Numbered from the stretch's first letter, positions 8,812-17,571 are shown. The stretch is 64,000 nucleotides of DNA from Phaeocystidibacter sp965659415 (GCA_965659415.1 CBFHVA010000003.1:1-64000); one strand, 5' to 3'. Notes: generated by a model not told the origin, from the sequence alone. Made by a program: numbers and translations.

Positions 8812-9460
8812 ATATACGCTCTTAGCCCTGATGGCTTTTACCCTCACATCTTGCTACACTATGATTGACACTACGGCGGCCCCGCCTCCGGTAGCCGTTC
8901 AAAAAGGAGATGTGAACATCGATGCAGGGGTTGTACAAGCACCCGTGTCTGCATCAGGACTCGGTTTCAGTTCCGATGCCTTCATTGCTGGTCAACTTGG
9001 AATTGGATTTGCTATTACGGATCGAGATCACGTGTACATAAATGGCATTTTGGCGGAAACCAACAATGACAATTACTACCTCACCACCACGGCCAGATAC
9101 CTCCGGAAGTTAGGAAGCACGGGGAGTTTTGAACACTTTATTGGTGGGCAATTTCAGTCCTTTCTCATGGTTGGGGAATCTGCGGAATCCGTTTATTCAA
9201 ATGGTGCAGCATTTCAGTATTTGGGCAGATATAATTCCACGGGAGGGCTTCAACCCTACTGGAGCACCTCTTTGGGCTATGGTGTTTCCCATTCCGAAAT
9301 TGATGCTGGCGTAGGAAGTCTTGCACTCGGAATTCAATATCGAATTATTGATTATTTGGAATTGCGATTGGAGATGACTCAAACCATCGCTTATTCCGAA
9401 AGCATAGACTTTAGCGAAAACATGGGCGGTTTCAGTTTACAACTCCGCTATATCTTTTGA
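8804..9460 (+). CDS. Lipoprotein with beta-barrel-like body, function unknown
   Basis: The 218-residue product starts MIRYTLLALMAFTLTSCYTM, with lipobox LTSC and cysteine 17 as the lipidated residue, then a proline-rich linker (TTAAPPPVAVQKGD). The body has repeated strands (SGLGFSSDAFIAGQLGIGFAI, YWSTSLGYGVSHSE, LALGIQYRIIDYLELRL) and ends FSLQLRYIF, with the terminal aromatic of an outer-membrane barrel. Its start overlaps the stop of the META-like gene by 8 nt, so the two are translationally coupled. Confidence 0.65.
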   Translation: MIRYTLLALMAFTLTSCYTMIDTTAAPPPVAVQKGDVNIDAGVVQAPVSASGLGFSSDAFIAGQLGIGFAITDRDHVYINGILAETNNDNYYLTTTARYLRKLGSTGSFEHFIGGQFQSFLMVGESAESVYSNGAAFQYLGRYNSTGGLQPYWSTSLGYGVSHSEIDAGVGSLALGIQYRIIDYLELRLEMTQTIAYSESIDFSENMGGFSLQLRYIF

Positions 9461-9506
9461 CCCCACCTCATTCACCTTTGCACCGTTTAATAGAAAACAG
9501 AAGATT

Positions 9507-10073
9507 ATGAAGTTCACCTTGCTCACCCTTGCCCTTGTTTTGGGCTTCGCATCCCATGCTCAACTCGATTACGATGCTGGCACTCAAGCCATTTCTGCTG
9601 TGAAAGAAGGCATCTTGGTTGTCCGCCTATACAATCAAACCGATGAATTGAACTATCTCCAAGAAAACGGCAAAACGGAAGAATACAACGTCTTACTTCA
9701 AAAGGTAGAGGCCAACAATCGCGCGATTCGACAAGCCTTTGAAAATGAATACAACGCGGGTCGGGTTTACTTCATGAACGCACGGAATAGTTCCTCCTTA
9801 ATTAGAGAAAACTGGGAAGGCATATTTACGGACGTCCAAGGTAACATGGTGGAGGTTGAAGTATGTCCATACGTTTTAGTAGATATCTCAACCTCCAAGA
9901 ACTTGGGTTTAGTAGGTCTTAATGCTTGGATATGGACTGGAGAAGAATGGGCACACCCAAGTTCACCGTTTCCCTCTTTCATATCGAGATACGGAGGTTT
10001 TCTGGGATTGAAGACGCGCAGCTATTCAGAGATGGTGGAAATCTTCAACCGCCGGCTTGGCTCGAGGGGTTAA
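9507..10073 (+). CDS. Secreted protein, function unknown
   Basis: The 188-residue product has a signal peptide (MKFTLLTLALVLGFASHAQ) and a soluble mature part with an amphipathic helix around residues 50-85 (YNVLLQKVEANNRAIRQAF) and a hydrophobic strand region near 120-150 (YVLVDISTSKNLGLVGLNAWIW). No catalytic motif was recognised. Its last 29 nt overlap the 3' end of the convergent gene at 10045-10410. Confidence 0.6.
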   Translation: MKFTLLTLALVLGFASHAQLDYDAGTQAISAVKEGILVVRLYNQTDELNYLQENGKTEEYNVLLQKVEANNRAIRQAFENEYNAGRVYFMNARNSSSLIRENWEGIFTDVQGNMVEVEVCPYVLVDISTSKNLGLVGLNAWIWTGEEWAHPSSPFPSFISRYGGFLGLKTRSYSEMVEIFNRRLGSRG

Positions 10074-10410
10074 TCTTCCAATCGAAAAACAAGGCTCCCA
10101 TCACATAACCCGGGACATCCCAAAGATCGGGATGCAGTTTCGGACTATCTATCCACCCTGATTCAAAAAAGACGATGAGTCCGAGTGTGTAGACACTGAT
10201 TGTCAGCACGTTGAGGGAGTAATTCCTTCGCATTATTCTCAGGAAAAATACCGTAAATCCCAACATCACGGGAACGGCTAAAAATGGGTCGAGGTAATCA
10301 TCAACAAGCCGGACATGCCAGCCCATGAATTGGGTCCATTGATGAAGCAGGAAAAGTGCCGATACCAGCCCAAACCAAAGCAGATTTCGAGTTGGGAAAC
10401 GAGGGGTCAT
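10045..10410 (-). CDS. Small integral membrane protein, function unknown
   Basis: The 121-residue product has four hydrophobic segments (about residues 10-27, 40-58, 66-84 and 98-110). The ATG at 10410 is chosen because it makes a 4-nt ATGA overlap with the stop of the upstream zinc-ribbon gene (10407-10691), a classic translational coupling; an in-frame codon four positions earlier lies inside that gene. No family was recognised. Confidence 0.55.
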   Translation of the reverse strand: MTPRFPTRNLLWFGLVSALFLLHQWTQFMGWHVRLVDDYLDPFLAVPVMLGFTVFFLRIMRRNYSLNVLTISVYTLGLIVFFESGWIDSPKLHPDLWDVPGYVMGALFFDWKINPSSQAGG

Positions 10411-10691
10411 GCTGAAGCCCAAAAAGCCGACCAGGCCAAGGCACCTCCAATGGCCAATGCAGCCAATTGCACAGCTCTAATCACATAGAGAAACGGTCGA
10501 ATATACCATGGGTGGTGTGGCTTGATTTTTACCACAGGCACATCCCAACCTTTTTGAAGTTCAGAACGCTCCTTTGCAATTCTCTCTCGCTCTATTCTCT
10601 CTGAGTGAAGTGGAGCATTGCACGATTCACAATCATCCAATTCGCCAGGATTCCAAGTTTTACAACTCTTACACAGTATCTGGTTTGCCAT
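10407..10691 (-). CDS. Small zinc-ribbon membrane protein
   Basis: The 94-residue product has four cysteines arranged C7-x2-C10 and C21-x2-C24 (ILCKSCKTWN...CESCNAPL), the pattern of a rubredoxin-like zinc ribbon. A charged helix follows (SERIERERIAKERSEL), then one transmembrane helix near the C-terminus (VIRAVQLAALAIGGALAWSAF). It is the first gene of a two-gene unit with 10045-10410. Function is unknown. Confidence 0.6.
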   Translation of the reverse strand: MANQILCKSCKTWNPGELDDCESCNAPLHSERIERERIAKERSELQKGWDVPVVKIKPHHPWYIRPFLYVIRAVQLAALAIGGALAWSAFWASA

Positions 10692-10703
10692 GGTGCGAAG
10701 ATA

Positions 10704-10769
10704 GGGTTAAAAGGTTTCAGGAGTTTAAGGGGTTTACGGGGTTTCAGGGGTTTACGGGGTTTCAGGAGT
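10704..10769. repeat. Tandem 9-mer repeat, minus-strand consensus TGAAACCCC/GTAAACCCC
   Basis: The plus strand alternates GGGGTTTAC and GGGGTTTCA units; on the minus strand they read TGAAACCCC, GTAAACCCC, TTAAACTCC, the same 9-mer family as at 3060-3113. Units are less decayed here, with at least six in a row. Confidence 0.75.
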
Positions 10770-10856
10770 TCGTTATACCAGTTCAATTCTGCAGAAGCCT
10801 TTCACGGCTGGGCTAAAGGCGAATAGCTAACGGCGAACAGCCAACAGCCTACAACT

Positions 10857-10978
10857 TTGCGACCAACGGGAGCACCTTTCCAACTCGCGAAGCGTGGTGG
10901 ACCTTGTCAGCCGACCGAAGAAAGGCTCTTGCCCAACAACCGAAGGGAGTTGCCAGCCTGCCAACCAAAGGGAGACCC
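10857..10978 (+). repeat. Hairpin array C (third member of the hairpin-array family)
   Basis: The 10692-11030 intergenic stretch holds the 9-mer repeat above, a short GCTAACGG/GAACAGCC-rich stretch, and this array. Clear hairpins are at 10859-10873 (GC-GA-CC, loop AAC, GG-GA-GC), 10880-10900 and 10934-10952 (CAAC-AA-CC, loop GAA, GG-GA-GTTG), with a weaker one at about 10960-10976. ACCTTT or ACCTT separates the first units. The shared core is RACCNAANGGGA with different but complementary outer stems. It lies upstream of the HMG-CoA reductase promoter and could be read as an N-terminal extension of that gene, which I reject. Confidence 0.6.
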
Positions 10979-11003
10979 AAAACATTCATCCGCCATAATC
11001 GTT

Positions 11004-11011
11004 TACCTTTG
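11004..11011 (+). promoter_or_regulatory. Putative -7 box (TACCTTTG) for the HMG-CoA reductase operon
   Basis: Perfect TAnnTTTG match 19 nt before the ATG at 11031. It supports the short start and places hairpin array C outside the transcript. Confidence 0.55.
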
Positions 11012-11030
11012 TAACTCTGAAACAAGCTTT

Positions 11031-12380
11031 ATGAAACAGCCCATTAAAGGATTCAGCAAACTATCCAAGGAAGGAAAAATAGAATGGTTAGTCAATGAGC
11101 ATTTTGAAGAACCATCAAAAGCGCGTGCCTTACTCGAAGAATATTGGCATTCCAATGAAAAGCGTCAGCAGCTGCACGACGATTTTATTGAGAATACCGT
11201 AACCAATTATTTTCTTCCATTTGGTGTAGCGCCGAACTTCTTGATCAACGACGAACTTTACACACTCCCAATGGCGATTGAGGAGAGTTCAGTGGTAGCA
11301 GCCGCCTCCAAAGCAGCTGGTTTCTGGTTAAAGAGAGGTGGTTTTAAAACTGAAATCATAAGCACCATAAAAATTGGGCATGTTCATTTCAATTACGGAG
11401 GATCATTTGAAATACTCAAAGGCCTTTTTGAAGAATGGAAGCCTAATTTCTTCACCGCTACCGAAGAACAAACCGCGAATATGCGGGCAAGAGGCGGCGG
11501 AATCGAGAGCATTGAACTCGTTAACAAAACCGATGTGTTGGAGAATTACTATCAAATCGAAGCCCGATTTGAAACATGTGATTCTATGGGTGCCAACTTC
11601 ATCAACTCGTGCTTGGAAGAATTTGCTCATGTAATGCGCGATTCTGTTTCAACCAATGAAAGTCTTTCTGAAGCAGACAAAGACCTTGAAGTGGTGATGT
11701 GTATCTTGAGCAACTACACCCCGGAATGTGTAGTTAAAGCTGAGGTGAGTTGTCCGATTTCAGAGTTGAACGACGATAAAGATGTGAGTCCGGAAGAATT
11801 TGCACGCAAGTTCAAGCGCGCGGTTCAAATCGCTGAAGTAGAACCTTACCGTGCTACCACGCACAACAAGGGCATAATGAATGGAATCGATGCAGTGGTG
11901 ATTGCCACGGGTAACGACTTTAGAGCGATAGAAGCAGCATGTCATACTTACGCCTCAAGAAATGGGAACTACAGTAGCTTAACGCACTGCAGTATAGAAA
12001 ACGATACGTTCAAGTTTTGGATTGAAATTCCATTGGCGTTGGGCACAGTAGGTGGTCTAACGAAGCTTCATCCTATGGTTAAACTCGCCCATGAGATGTT
12101 GGGTCATCCGAACAGTGAGACCCTCATGGGCATTGTGGCCGCATCTGGTTTAGCACAAAACTTTGCGGCTCTTCGTGCCTTGGTAACAACGGGAATCCAA
12201 AAGGGGCATATGAAAATGCACCTCTTCAACATTCTCAATCAACTTGAAGCCACACCTGAGGAACGCGAGGAAATTGTCAAGTACTTCATCGACAAGGTAC
12301 CTCATCACAACTTGGTAGTTGCCAAGTTCTGTGAGATGCGCGGCATTCCGGTTCCCAGAACTGAAGCCAAGAAAAAATAG
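11031..12380 (+). CDS. Hydroxymethylglutaryl-CoA reductase (class II-like)
   Basis: The 449-residue product carries the family landmarks: an EESSVVAAAS glutamate near residue 85, DSMGANFINSCLEE (substrate site), NKGIMNGIDAVVIATGNDFRAIEA containing the catalytic Lys and Asp, GTVGG, and GIQKGHMKMHL with the catalytic His. It reduces HMG-CoA to mevalonate with NAD(P)H in the cytosol. Overall similarity is to the soluble class II bacterial enzymes often called degradative, but the following GHMP kinase gene, which starts at the very next base, points to isoprenoid synthesis. The ATG at 11031 is chosen because it follows a good promoter and upstream codons fall in repeat DNA. Confidence 0.93.
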   Translation: MKQPIKGFSKLSKEGKIEWLVNEHFEEPSKARALLEEYWHSNEKRQQLHDDFIENTVTNYFLPFGVAPNFLINDELYTLPMAIEESSVVAAASKAAGFWLKRGGFKTEIISTIKIGHVHFNYGGSFEILKGLFEEWKPNFFTATEEQTANMRARGGGIESIELVNKTDVLENYYQIEARFETCDSMGANFINSCLEEFAHVMRDSVSTNESLSEADKDLEVVMCILSNYTPECVVKAEVSCPISELNDDKDVSPEEFARKFKRAVQIAEVEPYRATTHNKGIMNGIDAVVIATGNDFRAIEAACHTYASRNGNYSSLTHCSIENDTFKFWIEIPLALGTVGGLTKLHPMVKLAHEMLGHPNSETLMGIVAASGLAQNFAALRALVTTGIQKGHMKMHLFNILNQLEATPEEREEIVKYFIDKVPHHNLVVAKFCEMRGIPVPRTEAKKK

Positions 12381-13301
12381 ATGACTAAAAAACGTCTCGC
12401 TAGAAGTATTCGAACTTCAGGCAAGCTGATGCTGACTGGCGAGTATCTCGTTCTTGATGGAGCTCGCTCTTGGGCCGTCCCTACTCGATATGGTCAGGAG
12501 TTAGCCTTGCTCCCTACAGCAGAAGGAGGTTTGTATTGGAAAAGTGTTGGCCATAACGATCAATTGTGGTTCGAAGCCCAGTGGGATAGTAACGGAGAAT
12601 TGATAAAGTGTACCGACACGGATGCAGCAGAAACTTTAGAAAGGTTGCTCCGATACGGAGCTCTTCATGGGAACGATCCGTTTAAGGGCTGGAAGGCAAG
12701 CATTAAAACTGAATTTCCTAAGGACTGGGGATTGGGCTCCAGTAGCAGTTTGCTAGCAGCCGTTGCCAAGTGGTGTAAGGTGGACAAGTTCGATATGTTT
12801 GAAGCTTGCTTTACGGGATCTGGGTATGATGTAGCCGTTGCTGCATCTCAGCGAGGAACCATTTACAAACTGGACCCACTCGGAAGAGAAATATTATATA
12901 CCGATTTCACTCCGCCATTTGCAGACCAATTGTTCTTTGTTTACTCTGGTAAAAAACAGAATAGCGAAAAGGAAGTAAAGAGTTATGGCTCAATTAATCA
13001 GGATATTCGAGCGGCGGCTGTTCCCAAGATTAACGAATTAACCCGCACGTTTCTTGAGGCCACATCTCTTGAGGCCTTTCAAAAAGCGATGCTTCAACAC
13101 GAAGAAATTCTTGGCTCGATTTTGGGAAGACCAACAAAAAACCAAGAACTCAAATCCATTAAAGGAGCACTGAAAAATTTAGGGGCGTGGGGCGGCGATT
13201 TTTTCATACTGGCTACTGATGAAGCTTCCGACTTAGACCAACTGCGTAATATGGGATATGATACCATTCTCAATTGGGAAGAAATCATTCTTGATTACTA
13301 A
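12381..13301 (+). CDS. GYDIA-family GHMP kinase (mevalonate-pathway-type)
   Basis: The 306-residue product shows the GHMP kinase layout: an N-terminal SGKLMLTGEYLVLDGA motif (residues 13-28), the phosphate-binding loop GLGSSSSLLAA (117-127) and TGSGYDVAVAAS (145-156), the GYDIA/GYDVA signature used to name this Bacteroidota group. Members are thought to phosphorylate mevalonate or phosphomevalonate; which step cannot be told from sequence. Its ATG abuts the TAG of the HMG-CoA reductase gene, indicating a two-gene operon. Confidence 0.88.
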   Translation: MTKKRLARSIRTSGKLMLTGEYLVLDGARSWAVPTRYGQELALLPTAEGGLYWKSVGHNDQLWFEAQWDSNGELIKCTDTDAAETLERLLRYGALHGNDPFKGWKASIKTEFPKDWGLGSSSSLLAAVAKWCKVDKFDMFEACFTGSGYDVAVAASQRGTIYKLDPLGREILYTDFTPPFADQLFFVYSGKKQNSEKEVKSYGSINQDIRAAAVPKINELTRTFLEATSLEAFQKAMLQHEEILGSILGRPTKNQELKSIKGALKNLGAWGGDFFILATDEASDLDQLRNMGYDTILNWEEIILDY

Positions 13302-13380
13302 CTTACGCTAATCAATAGGCCTGATTTTCAACCTTTATAGGATCAAGTTCGTACCTTAAGTAGGAGAACTCTTTTGCTGA

Positions 13381-15570
13381 ATGCATAAACGTTTACTTTT
13401 TACATATGCGGTTTTGCTCTGCTTTGCTTTTGACGCAAGTGCGGCTCACTTGGTAGGGGGCGAAATCACGTATCAGTGTTTAGGCGGAAATAACTATCGC
13501 ATCACCCTTCGGATTTACCGAGATTGTAACTCGAGCGGGGCCAACTTCGATCCTCAAGCGGCCATTACTATCTTCAACTCGCAAGGCAATATTGTTCAGA
13601 ATCTCGATGTGCCTCATGGGCAGATACTACAACTCCCTGCAACCATCAACAATCCTTGTTTGCAATCGCCGCCCAATGTATGTACTGAGTATACCGATTA
13701 CAATGTGATTGTAACCTTGCCGCCCATACAAGGAGGATATACCATTACGCACCAACGCTGCTGCCGTAACAATACCATAGATAATATTCCGAATCCGGGA
13801 GGATGGGGAAATACCTACACCGTTAGCGTTCCGCCCAATGACAACTGCAACAGCACGCCTAGGTTCACCAGCGAACCGCCTATAGTGATGTGTTTGAATG
13901 ATCCCTTGAACATTGACTCTTCCGTTCAAGAGGCCGATGGGGATTCACTGCACTATGAGCTGTGCACCCCGTTGCATGGAGGCGGTCAAAATCAACCCCC
14001 AACCGGATCTGATTGTCTTACTTGTCCTGCCCCAGACCCAGCAGGTGCCCCACCTTATACGGCTGTTCCTTTTAATGCTCCGCAATCGGCTGGAAATCCA
14101 GTTCCTTCAAATCCTCAGATTGTGATTGACCCAAACACGGGTATGATTACAGGCACACCGAATAGACTCGGTCAGTTTGTGTTTGCGGTTTGTGTGCAAG
14201 AATTCAGAAATGGAGTCCTTCTTTCAACGGTTCGTCGTGACTATCAATTCAACGTAACCAACTGTGCTAGCAACGTGCGTTCGGGTATCGAACTGCAAAT
14301 TGACAATCCGGGAAGCATTTGTTCGGGCACCACGGTATCCTTTACCGAAGAGGCTGTAAACGCCACGGATTACTTTTGGGACTTTGGCGATCCTTCGACG
14401 AACGCCGACACCAGTACGAGTGCGAATCCTGTATATACTTACAATGATACCGGTTCTTTTGTGGTCACCTTAATTGTGAACAGAGGATACCCATGTGCGG
14501 ATACTGCGTCCACCGTGTTCAACGTAAACTATCCCGTCAGCTTCACATTGACGCAAGATGGGAACATTTGCTTCGATAGTCAGGGCTTCCAATTCGAAGC
14601 CACGGGTGATTTTAGTCCGGATGCCACTTTTAGTTGGACCTTCCCCAATGAAGCCAATATCCAAACCAGTAATGTGCAAACTCCCCCGCTCATTTCATTT
14701 CTCAACCCGGGAACTTTTTGGATAGAACTCACAGTGGAAGATTTTGGATGCTCTACCACTATTGGCGATTCCGTAACGGTAGGACTGCGTCCACAGTTCG
14801 ACGCCACTATTCCAGATATGTTCCAATGTGAACCCTACCTATTGGATTTGAATCATTCGGCCATAGCCACGCAAAGGGTGTTTTACGAATGGAACTTTGG
14901 AGATGGTAACACAAGCACTTCTTCTAATCCGCAATATATCTACACGACCCCAGGCAACTACTCCGGATCCCTGCTTATGTACACCCAAGCAGGATGCGTT
15001 GACAGTGCCTTCTACCCTTTCAGCTTTACCCTTTACCCATCGCCTGATATTGATTTGAGCATATCGCCAACTAAAACGGACATCTTCGAGCCTTTCGTGC
15101 AAATATCCATAGATGGCGTGGACGATGATGAGACCTTTGAAGTATTTACAGGAGATGGTCGTTCATACCAAAATCGAGATCGAATCTATCACAAATACAA
15201 CGATACTGGAACGTATTTCATACGCGCCATTGCCGAGAATAACTTTGGATGCACCGAAGAAGAAGTTGTTGCTTTCAGAGTAGCGCCTATTCCGCTGATT
15301 TATACTCCTGATGCTTTCACCCCAAATGATGATGGTCTGAACGATAGATGGCGTTCATTTAGCAGTGGGTACAGAAACTTTAGAATTGATGTATTCGACC
15401 GTTGGGGCAATCAAGTCTATTCTAGCTTCGATGCTTATGAGTGGTGGGATGGATCCAATCGAAACTCGGGTGATCCTGCCCCGGAGGGAACGTATGTATG
15501 GATTGTTCAATTCCGAAGTACGGAAGGAGAGTACATTGAGCGTCGCGGCACCGTTATACTGATGCGTTAG
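13381..15570 (+). CDS. Large surface protein with PKD repeats and gliding-motility C-terminal domain (T9SS cargo)
   Basis: The 729-residue product has a signal peptide ending near ASAAH and an N-terminal domain starting LVGGEITYQCLGG rich in paired cysteines. PKD-type repeats follow (DYFWDFGDPSTNADTS near 330, YEWNFGDGNTSTSSNPQY near 505). The last about 85 residues (FTPNDDGLNDRW, FDRWGNQVYSS, GTYVWIVQF) are the CHU_C/TIGR04131 domain, the type B sorting signal of the type IX secretion system. It should be exported and attached to or released from the cell surface. Its 3' end overlaps convergent crcB by 17 nt. Confidence 0.9.
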   Translation: MHKRLLFTYAVLLCFAFDASAAHLVGGEITYQCLGGNNYRITLRIYRDCNSSGANFDPQAAITIFNSQGNIVQNLDVPHGQILQLPATINNPCLQSPPNVCTEYTDYNVIVTLPPIQGGYTITHQRCCRNNTIDNIPNPGGWGNTYTVSVPPNDNCNSTPRFTSEPPIVMCLNDPLNIDSSVQEADGDSLHYELCTPLHGGGQNQPPTGSDCLTCPAPDPAGAPPYTAVPFNAPQSAGNPVPSNPQIVIDPNTGMITGTPNRLGQFVFAVCVQEFRNGVLLSTVRRDYQFNVTNCASNVRSGIELQIDNPGSICSGTTVSFTEEAVNATDYFWDFGDPSTNADTSTSANPVYTYNDTGSFVVTLIVNRGYPCADTASTVFNVNYPVSFTLTQDGNICFDSQGFQFEATGDFSPDATFSWTFPNEANIQTSNVQTPPLISFLNPGTFWIELTVEDFGCSTTIGDSVTVGLRPQFDATIPDMFQCEPYLLDLNHSAIATQRVFYEWNFGDGNTSTSSNPQYIYTTPGNYSGSLLMYTQAGCVDSAFYPFSFTLYPSPDIDLSISPTKTDIFEPFVQISIDGVDDDETFEVFTGDGRSYQNRDRIYHKYNDTGTYFIRAIAENNFGCTEEEVVAFRVAPIPLIYTPDAFTPNDDGLNDRWRSFSSGYRNFRIDVFDRWGNQVYSSFDAYEWWDGSNRNSGDPAPEGTYVWIVQFRSTEGEYIERRGTVILMR

Positions 15571-15934
15571 GCCAGAGCTTGAAAATTACAGACATCAGTC
15601 CCAGTCCGACAGCCACACTAATCACGACGTTTAACGCGGCGTATTCCCAGTCGCCCTTCGACCAAAAATAGTAAGTCTCATAACTGAAGGTGGAGAACGT
15701 ACTAAAACCACCACACAGCCCGACTGCCAAGAACAGATAAAGGGGTTTCGAGAATTCACCCGCTTCGTTCAATCGGATGAGTACGGCGAGTAAGATGCAT
15801 GCGAGGAGGTTAGAACAAAAAGTAGCAAGAAGTGCGGCTCCTTTCACAGATGTGTTGTTCAAAACAAGCATAGAAATGGCGTAGCGCAACATTGAGCCGA
15901 GTCCTCCGCCAATAAAAACCCATAGGAAATTCAT
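15554..15934 (-). CDS. crcB: Fluoride ion channel CrcB/Fluc
   Basis: The 126-residue product has four membrane helices and the Fluc signatures GGGLGSMLRYAIS (residues 6-18), a CSNLLACILL segment with the pore asparagine, and GLCGGFSTFSTFSYE, containing the phenylalanine-box and the GGxSTFSTF motif. Fluc channels act as dual-topology dimers exporting fluoride. The ATG at 15934 is preferred to an in-frame TTG three codons upstream. No fluoride riboswitch was seen; the region just upstream holds the terminator of the isocitrate dehydrogenase gene. Confidence 0.93.
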   Translation of the reverse strand: MNFLWVFIGGGLGSMLRYAISMLVLNNTSVKGAALLATFCSNLLACILLAVLIRLNEAGEFSKPLYLFLAVGLCGGFSTFSTFSYETYYFWSKGDWEYAALNVVISVAVGLGLMSVIFKLWPNASV

Positions 15935-15952
15935 GTGAAGCAAGGTAAGTAC

Positions 15953-15987
15953 AAAAAAAGAATCCCGACGTTCTCACGCCGGGATTC
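15953..15987 (-). terminator. Terminator downstream of icd
   Basis: GAATCCCGACG (15960-15970) pairs with CGCCGGGATTC (15977-15987) with one mismatch; on the minus strand the stem runs into seven T residues (15953-15959). Confidence 0.85.
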
Positions 15988-16046
15988 ACCCCTCAATTAT
16001 AACATCTCGTGCTTCGATTTAAGGGCCTGGTATCGTTGTGGGAAGT

Positions 16047-17477
16047 CTATTGCCCTTGTCCCAAACTATATCCTCTAACACCGTTGAACTGGTAAAGGTT
16101 CTCGGTTTTGATTACATCTACTCCATGAGTGATGGCTCTAGCCAATAACACTGGAATTGCAGACTTATCTGCGGCATGTCCTTCCGCAGGTTCGAAGCGA
16201 CAACGCCAGTGGTCCGTACAGAATGTTTCTTCGAATCCATTAGGCCAAACTTTAACCCCTCTGTTGGTAATCATTGTGAGCTTCAAATCTCCATTGATTG
16301 CCTGAAGAATCTCTCCGAGCTCATCTGGATCGCTGCCCTTCCAATCTACGAATACATCTAGGCCCATGAACTGTTTCTTAGATTCCTTGCGCTTGTACGC
16401 TGGAAGTTCAATGGTTCTGTTCTCTGCCAGTTCAGAAGGAGCCAAATGCTCCGGAGTATTTCCAAGGCGAGCAATCACCGCGTCGGCAAACTCGGTAGTT
16501 CCAACGAGTTGTGTGCTCTTTCCCGATTCGAAAATATCGGCTGTGTGAATTCCTTCCTCGATAGCACATGCCCAGGCGTTGTACACCTTTTGAGCTACTT
16601 CCGGCTGACCAATGTGCTTCAGCATCATTTCTGCTGCGCGCAAAAGTCCGGATGGATTGGCCATGTTCTTTCCGGCAATTTGCGGTGCCGATCCGTGAAT
16701 GGCTTCAAACATCGATACGGTGGTTCCGATGTTTGATGATCCGGCCATACCCACTGATCCTGAAATCTGAGCAGCGATGTCAGAAACTACGTCGCCATAA
16801 AGGTTCGGAGTAACAATCACATCAAAGATCTCTGGCGTATCAGCCAATCTCGCTGAACCTATATCTACAATTAAGTTCTCAGATTCAATATCCGGATACT
16901 CCACAGCGATTTCTTTGAACACCTGATGGAACAAGCCATCAGTGTGCTTCATGATGTTGTCCTTCGTGAAGCAAGTCACTTTCTTGCGCTTGTGCAGGCG
17001 GGCAAATTCAAACGCGTAACGCACAATGCGCTCCGAACCCGGGCGGGTGATGAGCTTGAGGCACTGAACTACTTCTTCCGTTTGTTGGTGCTCGATACCA
17101 GCGTACAGATCTTCTTCGTTCTCACGAATTATTACCACATCCATTTCTGGGTGCTTAGTGCGCACATATGGATCGTAGCTCACACATGGACGAACGTTGG
17201 CAAATAGGCCAAGCGTTTTGCGCAATGTAACATTGAGACTTTTGTAGCCTCCACCTTGAGGCGTCGTGATCGGCGCCTTGAGGAACACCTTTGTACTTCG
17301 CACGGATTCCCAAGCTTTTGGGCTGATTCCGCTCGTGTTTCCTGAAAGATACTCTTGTTCTCCAATGTTCACCTCTTCCCAATCTACTTGGGATCCGGCT
17401 GCGTTTAAAATTCGCAATGTGGCATCCATAATCTCGGGTCCGATGCCGTCTCCTCTTGATACGGTTACTTTTCTCAT
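16047..17477 (-). CDS. icd: Isocitrate dehydrogenase, Thermus-type with C-terminal extension
   Basis: The 476-residue product is a beta-decarboxylating dehydrogenase: GDGIGPEIMDATLRIL at the N-terminus, KSLNVTLRKTLGLFANVRPC with the substrate-binding Ser/Asn/Arg residues, ENEEDLYAGIEH, and DVIVTPNLYGDVVSDIAA. The extra C-terminal domain of about 140 residues (from TIELPAYKRKE) matches the extended isocitrate dehydrogenases of Thermus and Bacteroidota rather than the 416-residue E. coli enzyme. It oxidises isocitrate to 2-oxoglutarate and CO2 in the TCA cycle. The coenzyme is not evident. It lies downstream of the sbtA gene with a hairpin between. Confidence 0.9.
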   Translation of the reverse strand: MRKVTVSRGDGIGPEIMDATLRILNAAGSQVDWEEVNIGEQEYLSGNTSGISPKAWESVRSTKVFLKAPITTPQGGGYKSLNVTLRKTLGLFANVRPCVSYDPYVRTKHPEMDVVIIRENEEDLYAGIEHQQTEEVVQCLKLITRPGSERIVRYAFEFARLHKRKKVTCFTKDNIMKHTDGLFHQVFKEIAVEYPDIESENLIVDIGSARLADTPEIFDVIVTPNLYGDVVSDIAAQISGSVGMAGSSNIGTTVSMFEAIHGSAPQIAGKNMANPSGLLRAAEMMLKHIGQPEVAQKVYNAWACAIEEGIHTADIFESGKSTQLVGTTEFADAVIARLGNTPEHLAPSELAENRTIELPAYKRKESKKQFMGLDVFVDWKGSDPDELGEILQAINGDLKLTMITNRGVKVWPNGFEETFCTDHWRCRFEPAEGHAADKSAIPVLLARAITHGVDVIKTENLYQFNGVRGYSLGQGQ

Positions 17478-17507
17478 GGATTCTGTGGGTTAAATTTTTG
17501 AGGATTG

Positions 17508-17550
17508 CTCGGGCGGTGTGTGGTCTCCTAATCCAACAGGACCGCCCGAG
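17508..17550. promoter_or_regulatory. Perfect 10-bp inverted repeat between sbtA and icd
   Basis: CTCGGGCGGT (17508-17517) and ACCGCCCGAG (17541-17550) are exact complements around a 23-nt loop. There is no following T run on either strand, so it may be a weak or factor-dependent terminator for sbtA, an mRNA-processing hairpin, or an attenuator before icd. Confidence 0.6.
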
Positions 17551-17571
17551 ACTCTCCTCACTACTAATCGT

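Noticed and set aside
10857..11030. N-terminal extension of HMG-CoA reductase (58 codons)
   Set aside because: It is translated hairpin-array DNA, has no similarity to the enzyme, and lies upstream of a perfect TAnnTTTG promoter box.
15935..15990. Fluoride riboswitch before crcB
   Set aside because: The only structure there is a rho-independent terminator for icd; the riboswitch core is absent.
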